A stretch of DNA of 64,000 nt from Acanthosoma haemorrhoidale (taxonomy: Eukaryota; Arthropoda; Insecta; Hemiptera; Acanthosomatidae), in contig OV884009.1 of assembly GCA_930367205.1 (NCBI GenBank), positions 81,303,189 through 81,367,188 on the forward strand, written 5' to 3'. Below the pieces are notes generated by a model. That model saw only the letters and a list, made by a program, of their open reading frames with translations. It had not been told where the DNA came from and did no database searches. How positions within the stretch are numbered: the first letter of the stretch is position 1; each line of letters begins with the position of its first letter. Both the position numbers and the translations under genes were made by a program. Shown one piece after another: positions 1-11,068 of the stretch.

Positions 1-2660
1 GCCTCTCCCTTTGGGTTCGGCATAAACGTCGTAATATTGGAGCAATGCAACATTTGGTAGTCTAAACATGTGTCCATACGTCATTTGACCGCTATATGTG
101 GGTCTGTTAACGGAAGGCTGGCATATTTTCAAATCAAACCTTAACAGGATTGGTGACTACAATTAATTGAGTCTCGTTGTTCGCTGAATAGTTACTATTA
201 TTGCAAATTAATTCATATGAAATATTCTGAATTGACTGTTCGTAGCAGGCTTCCAAGTGAGTGTTGGACTCCTAACTCATGCAATATACCTGCGTTAATG
301 AATTATATGGATTATTTAATTATTATTAATTTAATTTTTATTTATTTGCTAATTATTTAGTAATATGATAATGCCACCAAAAAATATAACGGTTTGAATT
401 CAATGCTTTTTGGAATATAAAAATTTTCAAATGACCTCGGTATTTCGTAACTGGGCGTAAAAAAGAGGGGTTCATAAAATTTTCAAAATTTGAAGCAAAA
501 ACCTTTTCGTCAAATACATTTGTCGGAACCCCCTCATTATTATGAGCGAATATCAGAAATAGTTATCTTGTTGTCATAATAACATAATTGTTGTCATAAT
601 AAACTTACAATATCCTCACGTGCCATATTATTTTTATTCATACAGTATAAATCAGCATGTTTTTAAATCAGCATCTCAAACTCAAAACAACTTCGTCAGA
701 CATGTTTTTTTTTCAATAAATAATCAGTATCTCATGTGGGATTACTTTATTAGGTGTTTCTTTACGACATAGAAAACGGATTTAAGTCCATTGAAGTCCC
801 ATCAAATATTATAATTCAGAACGTGTTTTAATATATAAATCTGTACTTTGAATTATTACTGATATGATTAATTAATTAATAATTGGGCCTTTTCATAAGG
901 TTGCTTTTATTTTTAGCACTTCTGGGAAATCAAGTACAACTTTCTTGGGAAATACAGTTTCTCTGTATTGAACGGAAGTTGCTATAAAATATGCTAACAC
1001 AATTTTGTAATTGCAGTATGTACTTTAAAGTCCCAAAAAGGTATAACTATCATTAACCAGGACATCAACAGTTTTTAATTTGATTAAAGTAATTAATGGC
1101 TTATGGAGATGGCTATATTTTTTATTTCTTCCCAACAAGAAATTGGCCAGTACATATATAATGTCTATGAAATTACCGACCATACATTAGGAAACATTAT
1201 TAGAATTGCAGAAAATTGTATTAGAATGAGTATTTATTATGTTTTGTTACTTCTCAGCAAAAATATGCCAGAAGCTGATGCAAGTCTAGAGAGAATCTTT
1301 AGGAAAGCACCAAGACTCCCTTCTACTCTCTATACCAGTCACTGGCCAGCATACAAGAAGAAAGTGGACTAGGAGGTCACATAACCTACGTATATTAGAC
1401 AAAAGAGCAACTCAAGTATAATTAAGTAAACTCAATCGCTAGTATTGATTAAAAAAAAAATAGAATGTACGAAATAACCGTAAAAGATCAACTGACAGAT
1501 AACCATCATCAGACACCAAATGATATTCAATAAGATTTCAGATATAAAATAGGTATGAAATGTTCGTTTTGCGTCACGGTACGAAGACACGTTTTCATTT
1601 CATTTCCCCAGCCAAAAGCCTATTCAATTTGAACGAGTGATATGCATAACGTTAGTTTGTCTTGGTAGTTGGCGTATCTGATGTTATTAATCATCATTTA
1701 TTAGTCGATGCTCAGATCCATTGCGTAATAGGAAGCAAAGCTCATTCGATGTATCGATGTTATATCGTGCAGAAGATTAGTCTCCTACTTCCTTGGAGAA
1801 TGTCTGTTTGAAAACAATATTACAGGGAGAGTTAACAACTCAAAAAAATCGGGCTAATTTTTTTATTTTGTCAATTATAATTCACAAAGAGAAAATAAGG
1901 AATCGCCATATCGAAGAAAGAACAATAAATAATTGATTGTTAATTACTAAACGTTTGTAGAAAGGATTTGTAGTTTAATTGTATGGCGGATTAAGAAGCT
2001 GCATCATCATATTCACAAGATCATGATGAATAGTAATCATTTAATCAATAATGCAAACCAATCTAGATACACAAAGTTTTAGAAAATAGTAGCTCAAATA
2101 TTAAAAGACTGGGAAACTTTGAATCATCCTTTATGAAAGATAAAAACGTTTAATGTCTTCCAGCGTTATGAAACCGCGGAACAAGAAAGGGAAATCAGCA
2201 AAGGAGAGGAAATATGAAGTAGTCCAAAAGATGAAGTCCATATTATAAACTTATTAAATGATGAATCAGGTTTTTGGACAGGAGATCTATTGGTTTAACC
2301 ATTCTAGTCACTGACAATAACCTTTTCGGTAAATAAAAAAAAATTAAATGGTAAGAATATTGACATAAAAAAACATTTGTTTTCCCCTCTAATTTCCCAT
2401 CATTGAATTTTAAGCAAAACTAATCAGCATATTTTGAGATGTAGATTATAACCACTATGGTAGAACATACCTACATACGAGTCACCGTACTTGACTGAAT
2501 GTTGAGTCTCTTCCTTTGCACTCAGTATAACTAAGATTTTTTTTCGGTAAATGCTTCCAAAGCGATAATAAATAGTGCGTATCCAAGCAAAACTTGTCAG
2601 CTGCTGGACTTTGTGACCATCCTCAATTCAAATATTTTAAATTAATTACCTGTTCTATTA
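1..2660. other. AT-rich DNA without recognisable gene
   Basis: I see only short ORFs interrupted by stops, homopolymer runs and TTAATTAA-like stretches. The longest ATG ORF (1103-1372) has no recognisable domain and ordinary local base composition. No tRNA, satellite or transposon end was recognised. Confidence 0.6.
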
Positions 2661-2661
2661 T

Positions 2662-2872
2662 TAGTCGAAGGGCGGCTAGAAGAAAAGTTGTGACTGACCG
2701 TCCAAGCTTGGAGGCTACCGAAGAAACGACATACCACTTGCTTTGATCCAACCGGTTCCTCATTCCGGATTAGATGCGGTCGCATCCGGGTCCTGCGAAA
2801 CGTCAAGGAGAAAGTATGATCCCCCGCACACTGTCAATGCAGGGACCCTTTGTAGAGGACCGCCCCCCCCCC
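2662..2872. other. GC-rich island of unknown origin
   Basis: About 210 bp is clearly richer in G+C than its AT-rich surroundings and ends in a run of about ten C. It contains many CpG dinucleotides but no long ORF. It may be a decayed fragment of a GC-rich transposable element; I do not recognise the family. Confidence 0.35.
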
Positions 2873-3108
2873 AATAGTCTCTTTCATTAATAGCGAACAA
2901 GTGCTAGCCAAAGGAAAGAAATGAAACAATGTTTCTATGAACTGAATTGAAAATAACAATGGTTTATAATTATTCAGAAAAGTTAATAAGAAGTAGAAGA
3001 TACTTTAAAACGTTTGTTTTCAGTGTTAAAAAGAGAATACATTAAATATGTGACGGATCATTTCAACGCAAAAATACGGGCCAGTGAATTAAAGATATTC
3101 CTATCAAT

Positions 3109-3316
3109 TTTGGGTCAAACTGGATTTGGTCAAGTTAGAGATGCCAATAAAATTTGGGTCATAGTGGGTTGGTATTAGACAAGGTTAGGGAGCTTGAAAA
3201 AATGGGGTAATAAGATAATAGTATATGTTGGCAAGGTTAGATATGTGCCTTCGACATTTGGGTCATAGTGAATATTGGCAAGGTTAAAGAGATTTCTACA
3301 AAATTTGGGTCATAAA
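3109..3316 (+). repeat. Degenerate ~46-bp minisatellite, left part
   Basis: The phrase TTTGGGTCATAGTG recurs at about 3109, 3153, 3257 and 3304, alternating with TTGGCAAGGTTAGAG. Spacings of 44, 104 (two units) and 47 bp point to a unit of about 44-52 bp. Similar phrases continue beyond the mariner-like element, so the transposon appears to have landed inside this tandem array. Confidence 0.6.
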
Positions 3317-3323
3317 GTATATA

Positions 3324-3413
3324 AGAGGAGGGGTCCAAAAAAATGTATCCACTGTTTAAAAGTCCATAACTTGCAAACTAATTGACGGAGTTGTCTCATT
3401 TTTGGCAGTGTAA
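3324..3413 (+). repeat. Left terminal inverted repeat of the mariner-like element
   Basis: Pairs with 4058-4148 in reverse complement with only a handful of mismatches; the outermost few bases next to the TA differ slightly between the two ends. Such long ends normally hold the transposase-binding site. Confidence 0.85.
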
Positions 3414-3533
3414 TAGTTTGTAGTTCCGGCAATCGCCATACAAGGGTTGTATTGCGTTGTTTTGTTTTGTCAGATGACAGTCGCCAGATAGTTAGTGTTT
3501 TATTGTTAGTTGTACCTTGTTACTCGAGTAAAC

Positions 3534-4035
3534 ATGGCTGGCGTAAGGGTTACATTTGATGAACGGAAGTCTGTTTTAAAGTGGTATTTTAAGTACGAAA
3601 ACTTTAATGAGGTTCAACGGCAATGGCGAAATGTGTATCAAACAGAGCCACCGACACCCTTCAAACATCCATTTTACCTGCCATCCAAGACTTGTATGGA
3701 GACGGAAGATTTTACTTTCAACAAGATGGTGCCCCAGCCCACTACCACAATCGTGTTAGGGCTTATCTCGACGAAAATCTAGCAGGAAGATGGATAGGCC
3801 GTAGAGGTGCTGTAGTTCCACAGACTTAACTCCTCTGGACTTTTACCTGTGGGGAACACTAAAGGATGTCGTTTATCGACAAAAGCCACGCACATTGGAT
3901 GAACTTCGAGAATCCATCGTACATTCATGTGCAAATATCCAACTAAACACGTTGCAGTCAGTAGTTCGTGCTGCAGTTTGGCGGCATCGTTTGTGTGTGG
4001 ATGTTAATGGTGACCATTTCGAACACCTACAGTGA
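3534..4035 (+). pseudogene. Mariner-like transposase, internal deletion plus frameshifts
   Basis: The ATG at 3534 opens a frame whose first ~40 residues (MAGVRVTFDERKSVLKWYF...) read like the N-terminal helix-turn-helix of a mariner-like transposase. After about codon 42 (PPT) the frame jumps straight to the C-terminal catalytic part, so the middle of the DNA-binding region and the first catalytic aspartate are missing. The C-terminal part holds FQQDGAPAH (aspartate codon 3725-3727), then after another frameshift near 3815 the motif DLTPLDFYLWG (third acidic residue, an Asp, at 3838-3840) and a tail ending HFEHLQ with stop at 4033-4035. An Asp rather than Glu in the third position points to mariner rather than Tc1. 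No function is possible in this copy; it is a molecular fossil. Confidence 0.85.
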
Positions 4036-4057
4036 TATCTTTAAGTTGGACTTTAAG

Positions 4058-4148
4058 CTACACTATCACCAAAAATGAGACAACTTCGTCAATTAGTTTG
4101 AAAGTTATGGACTGTTAACCAGTGGATACATTTTTTTGGACCCCTCTG
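4058..4148 (-). repeat. Right terminal inverted repeat of the mariner-like element
   Basis: Reverse complement of the left end over about 85 bp. The stop codon of the transposase relic (4033-4035) lies about 22 bp inside it, a compact arrangement usual for these elements. Confidence 0.85.
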
Positions 4149-4149
4149 T

Positions 4150-4470
4150 ATAAGGAGTTGCGACTAAATGGTAGCAGTGGAGGCTAGTTAACTGTTCCTT
4201 GTATTTACTAGTTCCAAACTCAACGTAAAAAGTTGGAGCAAGAATGGCTATATGCTCTAGTACATATGGGCAAGATAGAAGAGACGTGCCTACAAAATGT
4301 GGCTCATGGAGAATAGGTTTGGCTAGGGGAGTACCAAAATATATCAAGGACTAGCTTACTATCAACAGAAGATTTTCAAACTCGAAATGCAATATAAAAT
4401 ATTGATGTTTGATGATGGCTACAAAACTTGGGCCATGGCATCATCATGACGTTGGCAGGATAGGACAGCT
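4150..4470 (+). repeat. Degenerate minisatellite, right part
   Basis: Phrases such as CCTACAAAATGTGGCTCATG (near 4290) and CTACAAAACTTGGGCCATGG (near 4420) match the minisatellite unit left of the mariner-like element, though more diverged. The region reads as the continuation of the array into which the transposon inserted. Confidence 0.45.
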
Positions 4471-5870
4471 GCTTTCAGAAAATATGTGATAAATTTTTTC
4501 AGCATGAAATATGAGCTTACAGAATGATGAACTGTTGTCCAATCTTGGTAGGGTTAAGAAGGCACCGACAAAACACCTGGTCCAGAAATATGCTTATAAC
4601 ACCTTACTCCATGAGAGGGCAATGTTTCAGTGTTTAGTCAGGGACGGACTGTTTCTTGACTCATCGTGCTTGAACCCGCTGAATTATCACCCATTCCCAT
4701 ACATCATCTTGCCTCAAACTCTCTTGGTTCGGCGGTGCGATGGATAATTATTACCATGTGTTGTAACACCGACTGTACAATTTAAAAATATATTGGTTGA
4801 AGATATGTGTGTGGAAAAGAGGCCCTCAATTTTCATACATTTTATTTTTAATTAATATTGCTTCCATTTTTACCAACTTAGAAATGTAAATGATAAATGA
4901 TTCATTTAAGAATAATGTATGCACTAACCATTATAGATTAACCAAGATTCCAACCAAACAAAAACAGCTCTAACTCCAGCACAACAAAGTGCGTGTGTTA
5001 GGGCCCCTCAAAAAGGTCCTGACTGTTAAAGCAACAAACCATCTTAACCTAAACAAAAATATAAATAGTCTAACTCTGTAACTTAGAGTACTAACTAAAA
5101 CTGTAACACGGGTTTAAACGTGACACATTATATAAAAAATGTTGACATTAAAGAAGAAAATGTAAAAGATATGTGTGTTTGTACAAGTATTATCACCATA
5201 GTATTTGTTTTGTAGGGCTTGGTAGAATTATTTGTAAGCTACAGGTCAGTGAGTGTAGTTTTTACCCATAAATCTTAGCAACGGGGCCAGCATTCGATAT
5301 GGTGTGGAGGTAATGGAGGAAAAAAGTAAAAGTATTTAGAGCATGAGAGTATGTCTAATATCTGAAACGTCTGGCTGGACTTTCATCGTGCATTATAACC
5401 TTTTTAATAAAGCGATGATTGAATAAATATTATATTTAATTAATTAATTTGAAGGTAATAATTTATTTATATATTATTGAAAAATTTAAATTATATGTAT
5501 CAGATATTCAAATTGTATTGTCAAGTAACCAATGTATCCACTTATTTCAAATTGCACAGATAAGAACTCACAGTTTGAAGATATACATATTGTGTTTATA
5601 GTATTAATGTAAACCCGCAGCATTAATGGTAATTTTCTGTTCAAGCTGATTCCATTCTTGAGGTAAAAAGGTAACACTGAATAAAAGTTGTGTATGTGAA
5701 TAAGAAGCCAATAAATACTAAAATCAACATATTGACCATCACAAATAGGCAGACTACGTTCAAGTCCATCAGACAACAATATTAAAATTCATATAAGGCG
5801 CAGTCTGATGGCTGGTATACATATTTACAGTTATTTAACATATATGCTAATGGAGGAACAGGATAATTCA
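4471..5870. other. AT-rich DNA without recognisable gene
   Basis: Only short ORFs occur (4511-4747 plus, 5486-5779 minus) and neither translation shows a recognisable domain. No repeat copies of elements seen elsewhere in the window were noticed here. Confidence 0.5.
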
Positions 5871-5872
5871 GT

Positions 5873-6006
5873 TGAGTGACATGTTTATTAACAAAGCGTC
5901 CTACGCTTCATCCACTGCTCCACAAATTCTTGATACGTCTAGACCGGACCGAGTAGGATTATTATATAATCCTGTCATGAGTACATCGTCTGCGTATACT
6001 GACGTC
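5873..6006 (-). pseudogene. Non-LTR reverse transcriptase relic with YADD box
   Basis: Read on the minus strand, one frame gives SVYADDVLMTGLYNN followed about 20 residues later by VSRICGAVDE, a stop, then DALLINMSLN. YADD (codons at 5985-5996) is the catalytic metal-binding motif of reverse transcriptases, and the following spacing resembles the palm helix and the G-L-x-I-N segment of non-LTR RTs. Only about 45 residues are readable and the frame carries one internal stop. The clade cannot be fixed; it is not the same family as the FADD-bearing Jockey ORF at 56 kb. Confidence 0.45.
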
Positions 6007-6949
6007 CATTCAATCAATTATCGAGCTTCGGAACGACTCAAAACATGATGAAAAAAGTGGACAAAACGTGATGGAGTTATTGATTAAGCTATAAGTGATG
6101 TTTAATATTTATTTCAAAATGATTTACACATTTCAACACTCCAGTTAACCTATAGAAACAATATAGTACTGCATCATCTATTTACCATGGATAGGTACTT
6201 TACAAAAACTAGTTTTATTGATGTTTTGCAGCAGAATATTTGTTAGCTGGACGTAATTAATTACCAAGGGTTCATTACAATATTGCGAAATCGTCCACCT
6301 TTGTTGGTATGTGGATCTCTTCTACACCGCAGGATTTCCCCTTCAGTTTGTGAATTCCTTGAGGGTGTGAATTGCTGGGCAGTATTTTAAAACTGAGTTG
6401 AGTAGGATGGAATCGTCTCTTTCATGAAAAATTACCAACATACATATATGCGCATCAAAGGAACTAATTAAGCTGATGATCAGTATGATAATGAGCAAGA
6501 GATTCTTCCACGAGGCATCAGGCGTGTCGGAAGGTTGCCTGCCAACTTAACGATGCAATTACGATATTTGAAATAGTTTTGGGTTTTCCGCCTGTCTACC
6601 AGTCTAAATAAGTTATTTCCTAGAATAAAAAATACCTTGAAAGCTAATAATAGATATCTCTAGTTCGGATGTCCCAAAAAACGGAAAATTTGAAACGGAG
6701 TAAGTATTCTTTACGATAACGGTGAGGATAAACCTACTTCAATAGCCTAGCAACCTTTGGCTCATGATTTTACCAAATCCTGTATTGAGAAGGAATGACT
6801 CCTGTCGCTAATCCGAACTCGTCCACCTCTACTATATCATCACCTTATCCCTTCCTACGTCCTATTCTCCCCTCTGTGCACTAAAGGGGGCAAGGTGCTA
6901 CAAATTACTGGGGCCTTCCTCAATGGGATAATGGGCTAACCCATCACTG
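6007..6949. other. No recognisable gene; mixed composition
   Basis: The stretch holds AT-rich DNA with a slightly more GC-rich segment around 6720-6950. I see no supported ORF, RNA gene or known repeat end. Confidence 0.45.
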
Positions 6950-6954
6950 ATTAC

Positions 6955-7945
6955 TATTTGTCATATTGATTAATTCATAACTGTATACAGAAACTAAATG
7001 ATGCAACCGGTGAATGAATAATAGTAACAAATAGGCATGAATGACAAGCGGGAAAGAATCCAGTGATGCCTCTCCATCTTGAAGGCTTATGTTGATTTAT
7101 TTAAATTAATAAATCCCCCTACTCCAGTTCCTCAGGAGTCGTCATGGCGTGTCAGGTAGGTCTTGTGCTGCTAAGCTAAGTATGCGAGGATTAGGATGAC
7201 TGTATAGTTTTTGCTCAGGACATGATTGGAGAAGCTGGCCATTGCCGTTTTAGTCTCCGAGGAGGATTATAGGGATGAGTGGTGCAGTGGAATGACTGTG
7301 CTATGGGATTAGGGTGGTTGGATAGGTTACTATGGTATTTCATGAACTTGGAAGGGATGAGTTCGAGAATGTAAGGTATATTAAGATCGTTATGAAGGGT
7401 TTTGTTGCTGACGTAATAAGGGGCATTTACTATTGTTCTCAGTACTTTTGATTGAAAGGATTGGATGCGCTTGATGTTCGACTTTTTAGATATATCCCAT
7501 AGCTCTATTCCGTATGTCCGGATTGGCTTAAGTATAACTTAGTAAATTAGTAATTTGTTTTCTATTGAGATATGGGATGTCCTCTAAGTCTGTACAGTTG
7601 TCCAAAGCGTCTGTTAAGTTCTAGTCTATTTAGCCTCGTATGTGGGTTCCAGATCAGGCATTTGTCGAGATGGAAGCCTAAGTACCGTACTAATTCGGAT
7701 ACAGGGAGAGGGGAGATGTGGGAAGATTTTGCTTCATTAACTTTAATCCGCCATTGGTTGCACCAATGCTCGATCTCATCAAGGCGTTTTTGAAGGTTAT
7801 GGGATGCTATATCGGGGGTATAGTTTTCGATGAAATTGTCTGTAGAGACTCACAATGTAGGCAAAAACACGTGGAATTCGTAAGTCTGTGTGTGGTGTAT
7901 TTCTGACTACTGAGGTGCACCAGTCATAAGTCAAAGTATTAGATT
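6955..7945 (-). repeat. Dispersed repeat copy A (probable retroposon 3' tail), split by a Jockey fragment
   Basis: The outer parts, 6955-7211 and 7828-7945, match in order the uninterrupted copy B at 10718-11068. Shared landmarks include ATTTGTCATATTGATT at the left, AATAAATCC in the middle and GGCAWAAACACGTGGAATTC at the right. Read on the minus strand the unit ends near TCAATATGACAAATA, which looks like a retroposon 3' end with a polyadenylation signal in copy B. A 607-bp Jockey fragment (7212-7818) interrupts copy A. The family is not recognised by name. Confidence 0.65.
7212..7818 (-). mobile_element. Nested internal Jockey fragment flanked by 9-bp duplication
   Basis: On the minus strand this segment matches the Jockey element at 56-58 kb from about 57096 to 57801: the RT C-terminal part (ATATAGCATCCC..., GGCTTCCATCTCGACAAA-like) through to CCAATCATGTCCTGAGC, with some internal deletion. 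It is flanked by TATAGTTTT at 7203-7211 and 7819-7827. Copy B of the host repeat (10941-10960) has a single, uninterrupted equivalent, so this is a true insertion. Unusually the fragment lacks both the 5' part and the 3' UTR/tail. Many stops and frameshifts show it is old. Confidence 0.8.
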
Positions 7946-9815
7946 CGATCGGAATCTTGATCACTGATTAACCGAAATTGGATTTGACATCCAGGTTGAC
8001 GCCGAACGGCGATATGGAAGTAGGTCAAGGAGAAGAATAGTTAACGTACCGTTGGAAAGACGTGTGAGGTCTGAGAGGGAAAACAGCAAAAGCATAAACG
8101 TTTAGCGACCTCTCGACTTCATTGACTGCAAGGCCATTTAGACATAGAAGCGAGAAAAGTGCCTTGTTTTCCACGGTAAAGACAACGATATCAGTAGAAA
8201 ATAATACCGTTTATCTGTCAGTTAAACTACAAGGTTCAGTTTGTGAAAGTAGTAGAGAAATTTTAAACTTTCCCAGAAATTGGAATCAAATAGATTCGAG
8301 GCTGGTGAAATGCACTTAGGCACTACCAGCAATAGACTAGGGTTGCAAAGAATCATATTCAGCATATGAACTATACACATATTTATATAAAACAGAAAAC
8401 ACCGTTATTGTTGCAGCCGCTATTTGCCCAGTTAAACACTTTTTTATTGATTAATATTAATTGCATTTTAATTATAATTTCATGGCCAGCAGTCGTCATT
8501 TTTTCATGAAGACACTTACATACACAGTTATACAATTACAACATACATAGTTTTTAATTCACGTTCTACTTCATTTAATTTCTTAGAACGTATGGCTCTT
8601 ATACGTGTCTTAATAAATAAAAAAAACAAATCCTCGTTCGTAATAAACTAACCGAAATATCTATGATTGGTAGAAAAACAATTCAAAAATATATTAAATT
8701 AATCGTTGATGTTTGTGAGATTTAAAACTAAAAATCCTGATTCAAGCACATATATTTAATAAAATATTTACCCGATGGTGGGAGACACAACTCAAACAAA
8801 TGTTATATTTTTTTCTATCTAATAGCAGTATTCAAACCTGAAATTTAACGATTCCAAAATTATTTTAGAAACAGGCATATCAAACATGATTGCATAACAA
8901 GTACAGATTATACAGTGCAGTGTTTGGCATTATGCAATGAGATTTGAGCTGCAGAACAGCCATTGGGTGAACTCGCAAGAAACCACAATACGTCGGTGTT
9001 AAACCCACTAAGGAAAACAATCAATTTTAGAGAGGACTTCACTGCAATCAACTGCTATCAATTCCAAACAGGTGCAGCGGATGAAAAAAAAAATCGAAAA
9101 GATCTGTGAGCATTTGTGCAAAAATTTATAAAATGTTTTAATGAAGCTTTTCTAAAAAGGCGTGGACGTTCCTTCGCTTTGTTCCGTTTATCGCCGAGTC
9201 CGCGGCTACACTTTCATTCAGGTAAGGGGCAACTGTCATTCTGTATTGTGTCTTAATATAGTGGTACCAAAAATGATTTAAGTGATTTGAAATTATAAAG
9301 GAACAACGCCTCGAATCAGCTTTTAGTAGGAACACAATAACGAGAATCATGTGAAAGAACACAAAAAAAAGTCACGTTACGCAAATCTTTAAGTTGCAGC
9401 TCGGAAGCTACTTAAGATTTAGTGTTCTGTTTTTTCTAAAGTTATTTTTTCTAAGGTTAAGAACACATTAAATACAGTAATGCAATAATTATTTCAAAGT
9501 TGTTATAGAAAAAAAGGTTTTAAGAGGCAACAGTAGAAATGGGGTATTTGTAGTCCCTCTAACCGTTCAACAGCAAACAGTTTTCATAATTCATCTAACA
9601 AAATGCATTTCATAATGATAAAGAAATTTAGCTTCTGATCATCAGTTCAACTAGCATTAAAATACTGTCAGAAACACACGAATGAGAACATTTTTTTGGG
9701 AAATGTTTCACTGCAACCCCACGAAAAAGTGTGCTTTTATAAAAAAATTGTGAAATAATCACATAGGAAAGTAATAAAGTAGTATGTAGTAAGCTCTGTC
9801 ATACTGTATGTGATA
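7946..9815. other. AT-rich DNA without recognisable gene
   Basis: Short ORFs at 8122-8319 (plus) and 9138-9362 (minus) show no recognisable domain. Base composition is uniformly AT-rich apart from a modest rise around 7980-8110. Confidence 0.5.
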
Positions 9816-9819
9816 CAAT

Positions 9820-10335
9820 CTAGGCTTCCCATCTTGACAAAAGACTGATATGGAACCCACAGACGAGGCTAAAAAGACAAGAACAGACTTGACAAAAAAC
9901 TCTTTGGACTACTTCATTAAATCCTCGATTTAACCAAAACTTAACCTAATCCCCTAGCACAGTTATTATTCTGCTTCACATATCCCTATATCCCTTCTCA
10001 AAGAAACCTCGTGAATTTCTATAAATTCAGACAGTGGCAGTTATGGAATTTGCTAGTTTATCCGGTCATGTCCTGAGCGTCTGTGGCTCTCGCCTGAGCC
10101 TCCACTAGCCCGTATTTGGTAATGCAGGGGATCAAGAAGCGTGGGTTTTTTCAAGAGTCTCCCATTGCGATTTCGCAGGGGAACGACGTGAAAATCATGT
10201 TGGGTGGTCTATGTGCTGTGTACAAATCCTATGAATGAGTGAGTGAATCCTGAACTGTAAATATGTGATGGATTAGAACATTTGTGAGTTACTTATTGCC
10301 CAATAGGGTAGATTATAATTTTATTTTAATGAAAC
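9820..10335 (+). mobile_element. Decayed 5'-truncated Jockey-type element
   Basis: It begins with a stretch matching the RT C-terminus of the 56-kb copy (compare GACGAGGCTAAAAAGACAAG at about 9862 with 57320), jumps over a deletion to the CCTAATCCCCTAGCAC segment, then follows the family 3' region (GGTCATGTCCTGAGCGTCTG at about 10061) and ends with ATTGCCCAATAGGGTAGATT near 10300-10330. The 3' end is more diverged than in most other copies. There is no coding capacity. Confidence 0.75.
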
Positions 10336-10717
10336 AGATTTCCTAAATATTGCAGAACGAACATTAGAGTGAGGATTTTAAACAAAATTTTATTCGTTTC
10401 CGATCGTTTGGACTCGAACAATCGCTGCTAGATGGACAAGAATTTTTCCGCGAATGAGTTACATAACTATACTATAGGTAGAGCAACAGGGTTTTACCGT
10501 TAGAACCGGAATAGGATCGGAAGAAAGTGAAGGACTCAGGCGTATGCACCGACCACTACTGCGGTGCACACAAATTTATCGCTCCAGTTGAGTCAATTGA
10601 TTGATATTTTTAAAGTCCTATCATACCAATTTTTTGTTTGACCGACTGAATTAGAAATGAAAAAAATCAATTATGAACTAAATTGTTATTTTTATTTTTA
10701 AATGTAAACGTTTTATT

Positions 10718-11068
10718 TGTCATATTGATTTGTTCACAACTGTACGGATAAAAATAATTATGCAATCAGTGAATGAGGTGGGTAATGAATAAAAGTAACA
10801 AACAGCTGTGAATGACATGCGGGATAGAACATCCAGTGATCCCATAAGGAAGGATTATGTTGTTAAGTTTATTTAAACTAATAAATCCCTACTCCCAGTT
10901 CATCTTGTGGCTAGTCCAAGTATATGGAGATTCGGGTGCCCATAAAGTTTTTGATGAAATTGCTTGTAGAGACTACCAATTTAGGCATAAACACGTGGAA
11001 TTCTTAAGTCTGTGTATGGTGTACTGCTTCTGACATGGTGAGGAGAATCAGTTATAAGTCAAAGTAGT
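10718..11068 (-). repeat. Dispersed repeat copy B (empty site for the nested Jockey insert)
   Basis: This is homologous to copy A (6955-7945) over its whole length but without the 607-bp Jockey insert; the junction sequence is CATAAAGTTTTTGATGAAAT at 10941-10960. On the minus strand it ends with ATATGACAAATAAAA, a plausible retroposon polyadenylation end. No conserved domain is readable. Confidence 0.65.

Larger units (their letters stand above)
3324..4148 (+). mobile_element. Internally deleted mariner-like (IS630/Tc1/mariner) element
   Basis: An ~825-bp element is bounded by long inverted ends (3324-3413 and 4058-4148) that share GGGGTCCAAAAAAATGTATC and continue similar for about 85 bp. 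TA dinucleotides sit immediately outside at 3322-3323 and 4149-4150, as expected for TA target duplication in this superfamily. Inside lies a broken transposase reading frame lacking the middle of the protein. The element is flanked on both sides by the same minisatellite. It is non-autonomous: ends are well preserved but the coding part is deleted and frameshifted. Confidence 0.88.
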
